Source of the DNA: Marivirga lumbricoides
GTDB lineage: Bacteria > Bacteroidota > Bacteroidia > Cytophagales > Cyclobacteriaceae
Length of the DNA: 64,000 nucleotides
Reading direction: 5' to 3'
Assembly: GCF_014636295.1 (NCBI RefSeq)
Contig: NZ_BMEC01000012.1
Span: 124,001-188,000 of the forward strand
Shown: in pieces, positions 24,668-33,973 of the stretch
Position numbering within the stretch: the first letter of the stretch is position 1
How the letters are laid out: every line of letters starts with the position of its first letter
Translations under genes and position numbers: made by a program
Notes under the pieces: generated by a model
The model's input: only the letters and a program-made list of their open reading frames with translations
What the model was told of the DNA's origin: nothing
The model's database searches: none

Positions 24668-27109
24668 TCAACCTCCTGCTCTATTTAATTCGTCCAGATT
24701 TGTGTTTCGTTGGTTAGACTTAAAGTCCTCTCCTTTGCTAAATCTGTATCTTAGAGAAATACCTACACTTTGCTGTCCGAAATACTGGTTTATTTCATTT
24801 ATATTTCCCTGAAAGTTGGCTGACCCTTTAAATTTTCTTGTCCTGAAAATATCAGAAAAACTTAATGAGGCTTCCAGTTTCTTATCCATAAAACTCTTTT
24901 TTACTGCAAAATCCAATCCCCACTGCGCCTCTATTGAATATAAACCCCACACTGTATTTGATCTGTAATCCCCATTTAATTCCAACTTAAAATCTTTCGG
25001 AAGCATAAAAGTATTTCCTATCTGCGCCATACCTGTAGTAGCTTCTTTTATTTCGTTTTTATTGTTTATAATGGTTGAAAACTCCTGATAAAAAGCAGTG
25101 AAGTTTGCATTTACTGCCCACCACTTAAAAGGTTGTAGAGGCACAACCGCTGTAGCACTATAGCTTAGTTGATCATCCACATTGCTTTCTTTAAAAACTG
25201 TGGTGCCATCTTCAGGATTTTGCAAAGGAATTTCAGCAATAAAATCTTTTGTTAATCCATAATTTAATACCAGATTATATTTACCCATAAAAGTTTGAGT
25301 TACACTTACCGAATGTGTGTATTGAGGTTGCAGGTTCGGGTTACCTTGAGCCCATGTATAAGGATCCAGGTACAAAATAAATGGATTCAAATCACTATAC
25401 TGAGGTCTGTCAATTCTTCTGCTGTAGTTATAATTTACCTGGTAAGCATCTGAAACTTTGTGTTGCAGAAAGAAACTAGGGAAGAAATTAAGATAATCTC
25501 TTTTGTTTACCTGGTTAGTAGTCAACAACTCTCCTTTAGAAACTGTGTTTTCAGCTCTTAAGCCTGCTTTGTAAGTTATCTTTTCGTTAATAGCCCCCGA
25601 AAAGCTTGTATAGGTAGCAAAAATATTTTCTGTATAGATAAAGTGGTTGGATCTGGTTTCATCCAGATTTTTTCCGGATTCTTCAATTTCATAAAACTGC
25701 AGGTTATTATCTGATATTACTGAACTTGCTTTTAAACCTGCTTCCAATTTCACTTTCGGGAAAAGTTTTTTCTCAAAATCTACCTGTGCAGAATAAATAT
25801 CATACGAGAAAGGATTGTTAGTTTCCAGCCTCTCTATTTCAGAAGGAGAAGTGTCTCCATTGTAGAAATATCTATTGACGAAACTGGAATTTCCGTCATT
25901 GGTTAATTGAATATAATTGAAATCAGTAGTAAGCTTTGTTCCGTTAGTATCCAGCTTATATGTATAATGTAAATTACCCTGAGCATTCAGGAATTTATAT
26001 TCCATATTGTTATCAGATTCTATTTCAAACATTTCACCATCCTGATTTAATTCTGATATAAAATCAAAGTCATGGTAAACATCTTGTCCGTAAAAATTAA
26101 CCATTACACCTATGGAATGCTTATCATTTATATCATAATCAGTACCAGCTCTTAGCGAAGGAATTGTTCTGGCATTTAACTCTTTAGCATCCTGATCAAA
26201 AATAGTTCTAACACCTGAAGTTTGTTCCACCTCTCTATAAAATTTGGCATCTCTCACCCTTCCTCTTTCAGAAAAATCCGCATTTAAAAATGAGTTCCAT
26301 TTATCCTTTTTATAGTTTAGCTGCACTCCTGCATTGTAATTCTGCATTTCGTTGTAGCGGTAGCCCGCATTTACACTCCCGTTCATACCTACCATCGTGT
26401 TCTTCTTTAAGGTAATATTGATGATACCTGAATTACCTTCAGCATCATATTTTGCCGATGGATTATTAATAATTTCAATATTCTTAATATTATCAGCTGA
26501 CATTCCCTGAAGCATGTTTTGAAGGTCAGTTGCTGAAAGGTAGGTTCTTCTTCCGTCAATCATTACAAGTACTCCTGCTTTACCATTTAATTGAATATTT
26601 CCATCCTGATCTAAAAATACACCAGGTGACTTTTCCAGTACCTCGTAAGCTGTTGTTCCGGCCGCCATGGCTGTTCCTTCTACAGAAACCACCATCTTGT
26701 CAGCCTCCATTACCACCTGCGGCCTTAGTGCCTTTACCTCCACGGCATCCATCACCTGCACATCTTCCATTAGGATGATTTCATCCAATTTCAATTCAGG
26801 TGAAGTGGTGGTTAATTTAAAAGGCCTGGAGAAATAGTTATTAAACCCCACTGCTGAAATTTTTGCATAAAATTGCTGATCAAGCTTTAACTTTAATGAG
26901 AATTTACCTGACTCATCAGTAACCGTTCCTGTTATCATACTTGAATCAGCCTGGTCGTATATAACAACATTACTATAAGGTAAAGGGGTTTTCTTCTGAT
27001 CTTTTATCGTCCCGCTCAACTGGCCGGACTGTGCCTGTGCCAATGCTTGAAAGCCAAAAATTAGTAGTAGGCTTGCTAAAAATGTTTTCATGTTCAATAA
27101 GGTTTTCAT
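24668..27109 (-). CDS. TonB-dependent-receptor-like outer-membrane beta-barrel protein (OMP_b-brl_3 type)
   Basis: The 813-residue protein has a signal peptide (the second Met, residue 7, is an alternative start), a CarboxypepD_reg-like domain (residues 30-110, GQLSGTIKDQKKTPLPYSNVVIYD), a plug domain (about 130-235, AYEVLEKSPGVFLDQDGNIQLNGKAGVLVMIDGRRTYLS shortened here to its key part) and a C-terminal barrel of the outer-membrane family-3 type (YSRRIDRPQYSDLNPFILY is the diagnostic mid-barrel motif). No TonB box is evident. Substrate unknown; barrel proteins of this type are often induced by peptides or ions. It is monocistronic. Confidence 0.85.
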   Translation of the reverse strand: MKTLLNMKTFLASLLLIFGFQALAQAQSGQLSGTIKDQKKTPLPYSNVVIYDQADSSMITGTVTDESGKFSLKLKLDQQFYAKISAVGFNNYFSRPFKLTTTSPELKLDEIILMEDVQVMDAVEVKALRPQVVMEADKMVVSVEGTAMAAGTTAYEVLEKSPGVFLDQDGNIQLNGKAGVLVMIDGRRTYLSATDLQNMLQGMSADNIKNIEIINNPSAKYDAEGNSGIINITLKKNTMVGMNGSVNAGYRYNEMQNYNAGVQLNYKKDKWNSFLNADFSERGRVRDAKFYREVEQTSGVRTIFDQDAKELNARTIPSLRAGTDYDINDKHSIGVMVNFYGQDVYHDFDFISELNQDGEMFEIESDNNMEYKFLNAQGNLHYTYKLDTNGTKLTTDFNYIQLTNDGNSSFVNRYFYNGDTSPSEIERLETNNPFSYDIYSAQVDFEKKLFPKVKLEAGLKASSVISDNNLQFYEIEESGKNLDETRSNHFIYTENIFATYTSFSGAINEKITYKAGLRAENTVSKGELLTTNQVNKRDYLNFFPSFFLQHKVSDAYQVNYNYSRRIDRPQYSDLNPFILYLDPYTWAQGNPNLQPQYTHSVSVTQTFMGKYNLVLNYGLTKDFIAEIPLQNPEDGTTVFKESNVDDQLSYSATAVVPLQPFKWWAVNANFTAFYQEFSTIINNKNEIKEATTGMAQIGNTFMLPKDFKLELNGDYRSNTVWGLYSIEAQWGLDFAVKKSFMDKKLEASLSFSDIFRTRKFKGSANFQGNINEINQYFGQQSVGISLRYRFSKGEDFKSNQRNTNLDELNRAGG

Positions 27110-27419
27110 TATTCTGTAGTTTAAATGGTAGATGCACTCATGCCATCATTCGATGCACGATTAGTGCCATATTCTTTCAATGGCCTAAAACTTGTTTAAA
27201 AGGCATTTTTATTTAAACTATAAAAAGAATGTGTTCATTAGTGAACACGCTATGGTCATATTTCCGAACAGTGATGCATTTTTAAGACGTCAGGCAGATA
27301 GGGTAAGAAAATGAGATCTCTTATCCTTCAAATAGTAAAGGGGCTTTTAGTATAAAAACAGAAAAGCCTACTGAAATAAATCAATAGGCTTTTCTGTTTT
27401 TAAGGAAAAATTTATTAAG
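27110..27419 (-). other. Gene-free stretch between the receptor and the alpha-oxoamine synthase gene
   Basis: About 310 bases holding the leader and promoter of the receptor gene and the 3' end signals of the synthase gene (terminator at 27354-27400). No coding sequence or further repeat was seen. Confidence 0.5.
27354..27400. terminator. Terminator of the alpha-oxoamine synthase gene
   Basis: A perfect 13-bp stem (acagaaaagccta 27358-27370 with 27385-27397, 14-base loop) is flanked by A-rich sequence on the left (T run on the minus strand) and by T5 on the right, so it can work in both directions. Confidence 0.88.
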
Positions 27420-28802
27420 CTACTGAGGAATAACTCCTAATTCCTTTCCAACTATTTCTACTTCATCAAGAGCGTATTTAAGTTGTTCGCGACTGAAGCC
27501 TGCCGTAACTGTCATCCGCACACGGGTAAGTTTTCTTGGTACGGCAGGGTAAGGCACCGGATTTACAAAAATATCTCTCTGATGCAATTTGTATGTCATC
27601 TCTTTCACTTTATTGTCATCGCCAATAATAATTGGAAAAATTGCTGTTTCAGCATTCCCTATATTAAAACCTGCAGCAGTTAAGCGTTCTTTTACATATT
27701 GTATGTTTTCCCAAAGCTTATCTACGCCAGCTTTTTGTTCAGTAATTAAGTTAAGGGCCTCCTTTGCAGCAATTATAGAGGGAATATATGGCGCAGTAGA
27801 AAACATGAATGATCTACTCGTATATTTTAGATAATTTACAAGGCGCTTGGAGGCTGTAACATATCCACCTATTGAACCCACTGCTTTACTTAGTGTTCCA
27901 GTAACTATATCAACCTTACCCTCCAAATCTAAATGCTCCAGGGTTCCACATCCTGTCTTCCCTATTACTCCTGTAGCGTGTGCCTCATCTACCAAAACCC
28001 AGGCGCCATAATACTTAGCTACATCCAAAATCTCATTCAGATTAGCTATATCGCCATCCATTGAATACACACCATCAACAACTACTAATTTATTGATGTA
28101 TTTGTTTTGACTAGCTTTAAGTACTTTTTCCAGAGAAGTTGAATCATTATGCTGAAAGAATTTCTTATTTGCACCTCTGCTACCGTCAATAAGGCTTGCA
28201 TGGGCAAACATATCATATATTGCAACATCTTTATGTCCTAGTAAACCAGCTATTGTTCCGAAATTAGCTCCATAACCCGAATTATAAATAATTGCTGACT
28301 CCATCCCTTTCATCTGAGCAATTTTTTCAGCCAATTCATTTATAACTCTCATAGTTCCACTTAACAGTGGAGCTCCACCTGCCCCTCCGCCATATTGCGG
28401 TGATAGCTCTTTTACTTTTTCCCAAATTCGTGTATCCTGAGTTAAGTTCAGATAGTCATTTGAAGCAAAATTAAGCATCTCCCTCACTTCCTTCGTTTCC
28501 GGGTCAACTACCTGTGAAACTACTTTTGATCCATTTAGTGATTCTCTTTCATATAAAAACCTATTCTCGGACTTCATATCTGTGAACCAGCTATTCATCA
28601 TATCCATCCGGCTCTCCCATTCTGCATATTCGAGTTTGGGGTCTCCTGTAAAGTTATAGAGCGAATATTTATTAGCATCTATTTCTCCATTTTTTGAAAT
28701 ATCGAAATATAAATGGTCTAAATTTTCATCATCAAAAAGGTGATAGTGTTTTCTTGGATTTGAAGTTTTATCTGACATTATGTAATAATTTTGGTTTGGC
28801 AA
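27420..28802 (-). CDS. Alpha-oxoamine synthase (serine palmitoyltransferase/capnine-synthase-like)
   Basis: The 460-residue PLP enzyme joins an amino acid to an acyl thioester with loss of CO2. It shows NFASNDYLNL, GGGAGGAPLLSGT, the PLP-binding DEAHATG (Asp272, His275) and Schiff-base lysine Lys306 in TGTLSKAVGSIGG. Unlike BioF or glycine C-acetyltransferase (near 390-400 residues), it has a 105-residue N-terminal extension typical of the Bacteroidota enzymes making sphingolipid or sulfonolipid bases. Both serine palmitoyltransferase and cysteate acyltransferase (capnine) are possible; Cytophagales make sulfonolipids. ATG at 28778 is an alternative start, giving an N-terminus of MSDKTSNPRK. 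Confidence 0.85.
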   Translation of the reverse strand: MPNQNYYIMSDKTSNPRKHYHLFDDENLDHLYFDISKNGEIDANKYSLYNFTGDPKLEYAEWESRMDMMNSWFTDMKSENRFLYERESLNGSKVVSQVVDPETKEVREMLNFASNDYLNLTQDTRIWEKVKELSPQYGGGAGGAPLLSGTMRVINELAEKIAQMKGMESAIIYNSGYGANFGTIAGLLGHKDVAIYDMFAHASLIDGSRGANKKFFQHNDSTSLEKVLKASQNKYINKLVVVDGVYSMDGDIANLNEILDVAKYYGAWVLVDEAHATGVIGKTGCGTLEHLDLEGKVDIVTGTLSKAVGSIGGYVTASKRLVNYLKYTSRSFMFSTAPYIPSIIAAKEALNLITEQKAGVDKLWENIQYVKERLTAAGFNIGNAETAIFPIIIGDDNKVKEMTYKLHQRDIFVNPVPYPAVPRKLTRVRMTVTAGFSREQLKYALDEVEIVGKELGVIPQ

Positions 28803-29200
28803 TTTAACAGAATAAATGTAATGGTTTATTTTATCACATGTTAAAACATATTTATTTTAGAAATGTATTAAATCATACGTTTTTATCCCAAAATTCAACT
28901 TTACACTACATTTAACTACATCCAAACGGTAAAACAATAACATTATAAAGAATTGTTTATCAAAGCAATACCCCCAACAGAAGCCAGTCATTAATTGTTC
29001 TTCAAAACTTATTTTAAGTAAAGCAAATCCTTTTACCAAGTACTTTTTTATACAAATAAGTAGTTTCATATTACTTATTTTATTAATATAAATTAAAAAG
29101 CACCATTGATGTCGCTTTAGAACAAGTATATTGGTAATGATATGCGCATTTTTCCTAATACATTTGTACTTTTACATGTATCAAAAATAAAATTTATCAT
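28803..29200 (+). other. Gene-free, AT-rich stretch with a promoter element for the STAS-like gene
   Basis: Between divergent genes. A 70-codon minus-strand open frame (28857-29069) has poor codon quality and no motif and is not called. TACATTTG at 29159-29166 is a good -7 element for the gene at 29201; the nearest TTG (29131-29133) is 25 bases upstream, longer than ideal, so only the -7 box is secure. Confidence 0.5.
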
Positions 29201-29611
29201 ATGAAATTTGAGACCAAAAACAACCTTAACAGAGTAATCTGTAAAACCGAATTTCAACCAGACAACAATTTGATATTTTGTGACTGGGAAGGATTCGCTA
29301 ATGTGGACGCTATTAAAGACTGGGGGCTAAAATTTGCCGACCTGGTAAAAAAAACCAACTGTGCTTATTTACTAAATGATGACAGTAAATCTACCGGCCC
29401 CTGGACACAAGCAATGGAATGGATTGAGTCTGTACTCATCCCAAAAGTAATGGACGCAGGACTAAAATATTATGCGCATGTTGTTTCAGCAAATACCTTT
29501 TCAGAAATGTCTGCTAAAGAATTAAATATTAAGATTGGAGGTTCTTTAGAAATGGCGACATTTAAAAGCTCGGAAGAAGCAAAAGAATGGATTAAATCAA
29601 AACAAAAATAA
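29201..29611 (+). CDS. STAS/SpoIIAA-like small protein
   Basis: This 136-residue cytoplasmic protein follows the alpha/beta STAS-like pattern: strand NLIFCDWEGFANVDAIKDWG, strand AYLLNDDSKST, a helix-turn at AMEWIESVLIPKVMDAGLKY, strand YYAHVVSA and a final KSSEEAKEWIKS helix. Bacteroidota encode many such stand-alone STAS-like proteins; none of the phosphorylatable serine positions of SpoIIAA can be assigned here with confidence. Function unknown. Monocistronic, with a terminator after it. Confidence 0.65.
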   Translation: MKFETKNNLNRVICKTEFQPDNNLIFCDWEGFANVDAIKDWGLKFADLVKKTNCAYLLNDDSKSTGPWTQAMEWIESVLIPKVMDAGLKYYAHVVSANTFSEMSAKELNIKIGGSLEMATFKSSEEAKEWIKSKQK

Positions 29612-29663
29612 AATACTGTTATAGTAATTGTACAATTACTTTTACAATCTTTCTATATTCAAC

Positions 29664-29702
29664 AAATCCTGAAGTTTACATAAATAAACTTCAGGATTTT
29701 TA
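29664..29702. terminator. Bidirectional terminator between the STAS-like and the secreted-protein genes
   Basis: A perfect 15-bp stem (aaatcctgaagttta 29664-29678 with 29685-29699, 6-base loop) is followed by T-rich sequence on the plus strand. It lies between the convergent stops at 29611 and 29712. Confidence 0.88.
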
Positions 29703-29711
29703 CTTTGTGCG

Positions 29712-30326
29712 TTATTTACTTAAGCCCTCCTCTACCTTGGACTCAGCTGCATCTTTTGCCTTTTGAATACTTTCTTCAAAGTCCCTCTTCAAAGGTGCTT
29801 TTTCTTCCAACTCCTCTTTCTTTTTTATAAATGGTTTAAAAAGGAAGAAAGGCTCTGATTTTTTAGTGTCAGGTAATTCCAGCAATAACAAACCTTTCAT
29901 CACTTGTTTACCTCTTTTTGTCAATTTGTAGAATGGATAAATTTCAATGTCATTAACAACTTTACGTCTGTTTTTTTGATCGTAATAATTGGTATTGGGA
30001 ATTATTCTACTTAATCCATCAAGCAGATAATCAGAGGCCACATATAGCTTTTCTTCAGTGCGGGGTGGGTTGGTTACAAATAATGCAAGATTTTGTCCTT
30101 CCATCATCACTATTAACCAACTCTTCTTATGCTTAAATGCATATACATCATATGGTATACAATTTTGGGCATTTCCACTAAAACTAACAGTAAGTGTTTT
30201 AAGATGCTCAATAATCTTTTTCTGACTCGCAATAGAATCTGACTCCTGAGAAAATGACAAAGTAGAAAATAAGTTAAAAAAAATTAAAGCTAAAATAAGT
30301 TTAAAAGAGGTTTTGGCTTTCATCAA
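29712..30326 (-). CDS. Secreted hypothetical protein with charged C-terminal tail
   Basis: The 204-residue protein has a signal peptide (residues 1-26, STLSFSQ) and a mostly beta N-terminal half (LTVSFSGNAQNCIPYDVYAFKHKKSWLIVMM). After residue 145 it becomes Lys/Glu-rich (FIKKKEELEEKAPLKRDFEESIQ), probably helical or coiled. It is divergently transcribed from the GH18 gene, across a 131-base gap. No family is recognised. Confidence 0.55.
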   Translation of the reverse strand: MMKAKTSFKLILALIFFNLFSTLSFSQESDSIASQKKIIEHLKTLTVSFSGNAQNCIPYDVYAFKHKKSWLIVMMEGQNLALFVTNPPRTEEKLYVASDYLLDGLSRIIPNTNYYDQKNRRKVVNDIEIYPFYKLTKRGKQVMKGLLLLELPDTKKSEPFFLFKPFIKKKEELEEKAPLKRDFEESIQKAKDAAESKVEEGLSK

Positions 30327-30457
30327 ACAATGCTATTTTTTATTAAAGTGACAATATAAATATATAAATTAAAAAATTATAGAATATTAAATAATCTTAT
30401 ACTATTTTAGACTTTTATTACAGTATTTCAATTCAAATAACCAAGACCTAAGGAATT

Positions 30458-32275
30458 TTGCAGTCAATAAGTAAAATAAAAGTATTTAGAAGTTTTCCAT
30501 TTTTGTGTTTAATTATCATCCTAATTTTTTCAGTTTGCGAGAATTCAAATGCACAGGATGGCCTAAAGAATCTTATAAATCAAAAAATTGAAGAGGCTAA
30601 GAGAAATGACTCTGCTAAGCAGGTAATTATACCTCAGGAGAAAATCGAAAAAGCTAGCAATGATCAATTAACTGACTCACTTGCTCTTGCTGATTCCTTA
30701 GCTACCGATTCTGACCTTGCTTTTGACATGGAGGTTGTTCAGGATGAAAATAAACAAATTGACACTAGTTCTTTTGTAAGAAGAGCACTTTCTGTTAAAA
30801 AAAGAAAACCTGTAAAGAATTACAAATCCGAAAAAAGTTGGGACAAGTACTATTCAATATCTAATAATAATATATATAAAGAGGAACACCTTCTTGATGA
30901 AAACTTTAAAGTATTTGGTTGGCACCCTTACTGGATGGGTTCAGCATATAAAAGTTATAATTTCTCGCTCCTTTCTGCAATAGCCTATTTTAGTTATGAA
31001 TTAAACCCTTCTACCGGAGGATACTATAATATACATGATTGGAAAACTACTGATCTTGTAGATTCTGCTCATAAGCATGGAACTAAGGTTTTGCTTAGCG
31101 TGACTAATTTTGGAATAAAAAATAACAATACATTTCTATCAAGTGCTGATGCCCAGAGAAACTTTATAGATATACTCATCTCCCTATTAAAAGAAAGAAA
31201 CGCTGATGGTGTAAATATAGACTTTGAAAGCTTATCCTCTTCCAATAGAAATGAACTAACTAATTTTATCATAGACCTCTCTAACAGGTTAAAATCCAGT
31301 GATAAAAAATATATGATTACGCTGGCTTTACCTCCCATTGATTATAACAGAGTATATGAATTTGATCAGCTTAATCAGTATGTTGATTTATATATTATAA
31401 TGGGTTACGAATTTTATGGAATAAATAGCTCAGTTGCAGGACCAGTTTCTCCGTTAGAAAGCGGGCAAACCTGGTGGGACTACAACCTTAATGTAGCTTT
31501 AGATGAATACCTGCTTGAAGGTGTCGCTAAAAAGAAAATCCTGATGGGACTACCTTATTACGGAGCTGAGTGGGAAACTGAAAGCCTGAAATTCCCTTCC
31601 AAATCAAAGAAATTTGTGAATTACCCTATGTACAGAAATATTCAGAAAAAACATGGTGATTTACCTTGTTGCGAGGACGAACCCAGCAAAAGTAAATTCT
31701 ATGTGTATAGAGATGACAATAGCAATTACAAACAACTATGGTATGAAGACAGCCTGTCCTTAAGCAAAAAGTACGATTGGATTAAAGAAAAAGAAATTGG
31801 AGGTGTGGGGATCTGGGCACTTGGATACGATAATGGTTATGATGAGCTTTGGAGATTATTAGCGGCTAAATTTGCGCTATCACCGGATGAAGCAAGAACT
31901 GCTAATGTCAGAAATTTTTGGGCGAGATATACTCCAAGAAGAATTTTATCCCTCACTTTAAGAATAATTAAAAATCCAGCATACCTGCTAAAAAACCCCA
32001 GACCTCTTTTTGGATTATTCGGAGCTATATTCGGTGTAGGTTTACTAAGTTTTTACTTCCTTTTCCGCTTTGGTCACAGAATAAACAGATCATTCAATGT
32101 TGCCATTAAAGGCAGTTTAGCGCTTATGATTATCATTTTGATAGCGCTAATTTTTATAGGAATGAAATACATCGCATTTGATGCTTTTATGTATCTTATT
32201 TTAGGATTTATCATTGGAGCAATAATAATATTTATTCTTAGTAAAAGATTTTTATCGGAGAAGGATTTACCTTAA
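30458..32275 (+). CDS. Membrane-anchored GH18 glycosidase (YaaH/SleL-like)
   Basis: The 605-residue protein starts at TTG: only this start preserves the signal sequence (FPFLCLIIILIFSV), and the next ATG is 270 bases downstream. Residues 150-480 form a GH18 barrel: KVFGWHPYWMGS, DGVNIDFE with catalytic Glu257 (the first D of the DxDxE motif is Asn253, as in spore-cortex YaaH/SleL enzymes), MGYEFYG and GGVGIWALGYDNGYDELW. Three membrane helices follow (about 520-605). It may cut peptidoglycan or chitin-like polymers at the cell surface. The cap gene of the contractile injection system starts 69 bases after its stop, on the same strand, so a link to particle release or anchoring is possible. 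Confidence 0.85.
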   Translation: MQSISKIKVFRSFPFLCLIIILIFSVCENSNAQDGLKNLINQKIEEAKRNDSAKQVIIPQEKIEKASNDQLTDSLALADSLATDSDLAFDMEVVQDENKQIDTSSFVRRALSVKKRKPVKNYKSEKSWDKYYSISNNNIYKEEHLLDENFKVFGWHPYWMGSAYKSYNFSLLSAIAYFSYELNPSTGGYYNIHDWKTTDLVDSAHKHGTKVLLSVTNFGIKNNNTFLSSADAQRNFIDILISLLKERNADGVNIDFESLSSSNRNELTNFIIDLSNRLKSSDKKYMITLALPPIDYNRVYEFDQLNQYVDLYIIMGYEFYGINSSVAGPVSPLESGQTWWDYNLNVALDEYLLEGVAKKKILMGLPYYGAEWETESLKFPSKSKKFVNYPMYRNIQKKHGDLPCCEDEPSKSKFYVYRDDNSNYKQLWYEDSLSLSKKYDWIKEKEIGGVGIWALGYDNGYDELWRLLAAKFALSPDEARTANVRNFWARYTPRRILSLTLRIIKNPAYLLKNPRPLFGLFGAIFGVGLLSFYFLFRFGHRINRSFNVAIKGSLALMIIILIALIFIGMKYIAFDAFMYLILGFIIGAIIIFILSKRFLSEKDLP

Positions 32276-32309
32276 AAATATAATTATTATGATTATTTTT
32301 TTAAAAATT

Positions 32310-32340
32310 TTTGCTCACTTTGTATTTATTAGTATATTTA
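32310..32340 (+). promoter_or_regulatory. Possible promoter of the contractile-injection operon
   Basis: TTTG at 32310-32313, a 19-base spacer and TATATTTA at 32333-32340 resemble the Bacteroidota consensus. The implied start of transcription would fall at or just before the ATG at 32345, so a leaderless mRNA or a false match must both be considered. Confidence 0.35.
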
Positions 32341-32344
32341 AAAA

Positions 32345-32881
32345 ATGATTTATTCGGCAATTTCAACCATTTCCCAGGTCATCAATGACTACATCAGAAA
32401 CAGATTTGCTACTGTGGAAGATAAGGTAGTTGTATCAAATCTGGTTAATCCTGACGGAAGTGTTGCAGTAACAGAGCCTGATAAAATCATACTAAGTTTG
32501 ATAAACCTTCAACAGGAAACTGTAAGCCAACGAGGCAAAGGAGGAACTAACAGACCAGTTAACCTTAATATTTTCATTTTATTTTCAGCATCCTTTGAAG
32601 CAGAAAATTATCTTGAAGGACTTAGGTACCTATCAGGCGTTATTTCTTTTTTTCAGTCGAACAAAATCCTGAACCATTCCAATACGCCAGACATGGATTC
32701 GGAAATAGATAAGCTTTCATTTGAAATTGTGAATCAGGACCTCCAGAATTTAAGCCATTTATGGGGCACGGTTGGCAGTAAATATATGCCTTCTATATTA
32801 TATAAAGTTCGAATGATTACTTTTAACGAAAGCTTTACCAATGATTTAAATGCACCTTTTACAGGCTTCGGCACTAATTAA
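32345..32881 (+). CDS. eCIS tail-terminator cap protein (Pvc16/Afp16-like, DUF4255)
   Basis: The 178-residue protein begins MIYSAISTISQVINDYIRNR and contains DKIILSLINLQQETVSQR, the hallmark of the Pvc16 N-terminal (DUF4255) domain. In AFP and PVC particles this protein caps the distal end of sheath and tube and fixes particle length. In those clusters the gene is last; here it is first, directly after the GH18 gene. C-terminal MITFNESFTND is a typical late strand of the fold. Confidence 0.88.
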   Translation: MIYSAISTISQVINDYIRNRFATVEDKVVVSNLVNPDGSVAVTEPDKIILSLINLQQETVSQRGKGGTNRPVNLNIFILFSASFEAENYLEGLRYLSGVISFFQSNKILNHSNTPDMDSEIDKLSFEIVNQDLQNLSHLWGTVGSKYMPSILYKVRMITFNESFTNDLNAPFTGFGTN

Positions 32882-32892
32882 CCATTACCTTC

Positions 32893-33954
32893 ATGATTGA
32901 CTTATCATTTCAATACCGTCCCCTGCTCAAAGTTGATATACAACATGAGTATTTTGTAGAACAGCCTGCAAAAAACCTGCAGTTTATACCACTGCAGAAA
33001 TCATTAAATGTTATTAATAAATTAGGTCTTCTATTAAAAAGCAGCGAAAGAGGCTTTGAATTGCTAATTGATCATAGAAGAAAAGACGCACTTAAAATGA
33101 TATTAACTTCAGAAGAACATATTTCTTTGGACTTCTGGATGATATCAACCAATCCTTATTTCAATAATATCACTAAAAGCAGTGACCTTTCTCTTAATAC
33201 TATTTTCTCTTTTCAAAATAAAAAGGCAAATGTTGAGAAAGTGACCTCATTGCATAAAAAAGAGTACGCCTCAGAAGCAGATTTAGTTTATTTATCTGAC
33301 AATGAAATATCATTGAATAATACTTCGGGGATTAAAGTACTGGAAATAAAAGATGAAGAAAATACTGTGGTAGAGAGGTTAGAAAATCTTTCTGCCAGTC
33401 ATAAGTTTATTCCAAAGTCGTTAAGTGAGGGTTTGTACAAAATATTTGCTGAAGGTAAAGAAATAGCTAATTTTGTTAGCCTGCCTTATAAAAGACCAAA
33501 GTACCCTGCGGCATTTATAAATCTTTTTCTTAATAGTACAATGAAGGAGGAAATAATTCAATCAATAGATGAAGGACTTCCCATTCCTCAGTTTGATTTT
33601 GTAATTGCATTTAATGCGCGTGAAACCTATTGGCGTTATATGCTGGTCTCAAAATATATTAAGGGGCTTGAAAAATCGGTAATTCTACAAGACAACAAAA
33701 AGGCTGATTTTAAAGGCCCCATGGAAATGAAGCTGCCAAATGGACAGGTGGCTCAAATGTTTGAATCATCCAATCCTCTAAAATTATTTGAGTTTTCACC
33801 ACATGCTTTCCAGCTTACCAGAAAAAACGGTCAGCTTAACGCCACAGAAAAAATATTAATGAAGAGGCTCCCAATTCCGGCTATTGATAGTTTGAGGAGT
33901 CAACAGGATAAGAATAACAATAATTTTTTTTCAGATATAATAGTTTATTTATGA
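32893..33954 (+). CDS. Probable second cap (cap-adaptor-like) eCIS protein
   Basis: The 353-residue protein has no signal or membrane segment and mainly beta structure, with two halves: an N-terminal DLSFQYRPLLKVDIQHEYFV domain and a C-terminal domain holding FDFVIAFNARETYWRYMLVS. It sits 11 bases after the cap gene and 19 before the sheath gene. A protein bridging cap and sheath (the cap adaptor) is described for the Algoriphagus machipongonensis eCIS; position and length make this an equivalent candidate, but no motif proves it. The alternative is an assembly factor. Confidence 0.6.
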   Translation: MIDLSFQYRPLLKVDIQHEYFVEQPAKNLQFIPLQKSLNVINKLGLLLKSSERGFELLIDHRRKDALKMILTSEEHISLDFWMISTNPYFNNITKSSDLSLNTIFSFQNKKANVEKVTSLHKKEYASEADLVYLSDNEISLNNTSGIKVLEIKDEENTVVERLENLSASHKFIPKSLSEGLYKIFAEGKEIANFVSLPYKRPKYPAAFINLFLNSTMKEEIIQSIDEGLPIPQFDFVIAFNARETYWRYMLVSKYIKGLEKSVILQDNKKADFKGPMEMKLPNGQVAQMFESSNPLKLFEFSPHAFQLTRKNGQLNATEKILMKRLPIPAIDSLRSQQDKNNNNFFSDIIVYL

Positions 33955-33973
33955 TTTTATTAAACCCTAAATT

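Noticed and set aside
28857-29069. 70-codon minus-strand open frame MKLLICIKKYLVKGF...
   Set aside because: No signal-peptide logic beyond random hydrophobics, biased by AT-rich composition, lies in a promoter-containing gap, no recognised family.
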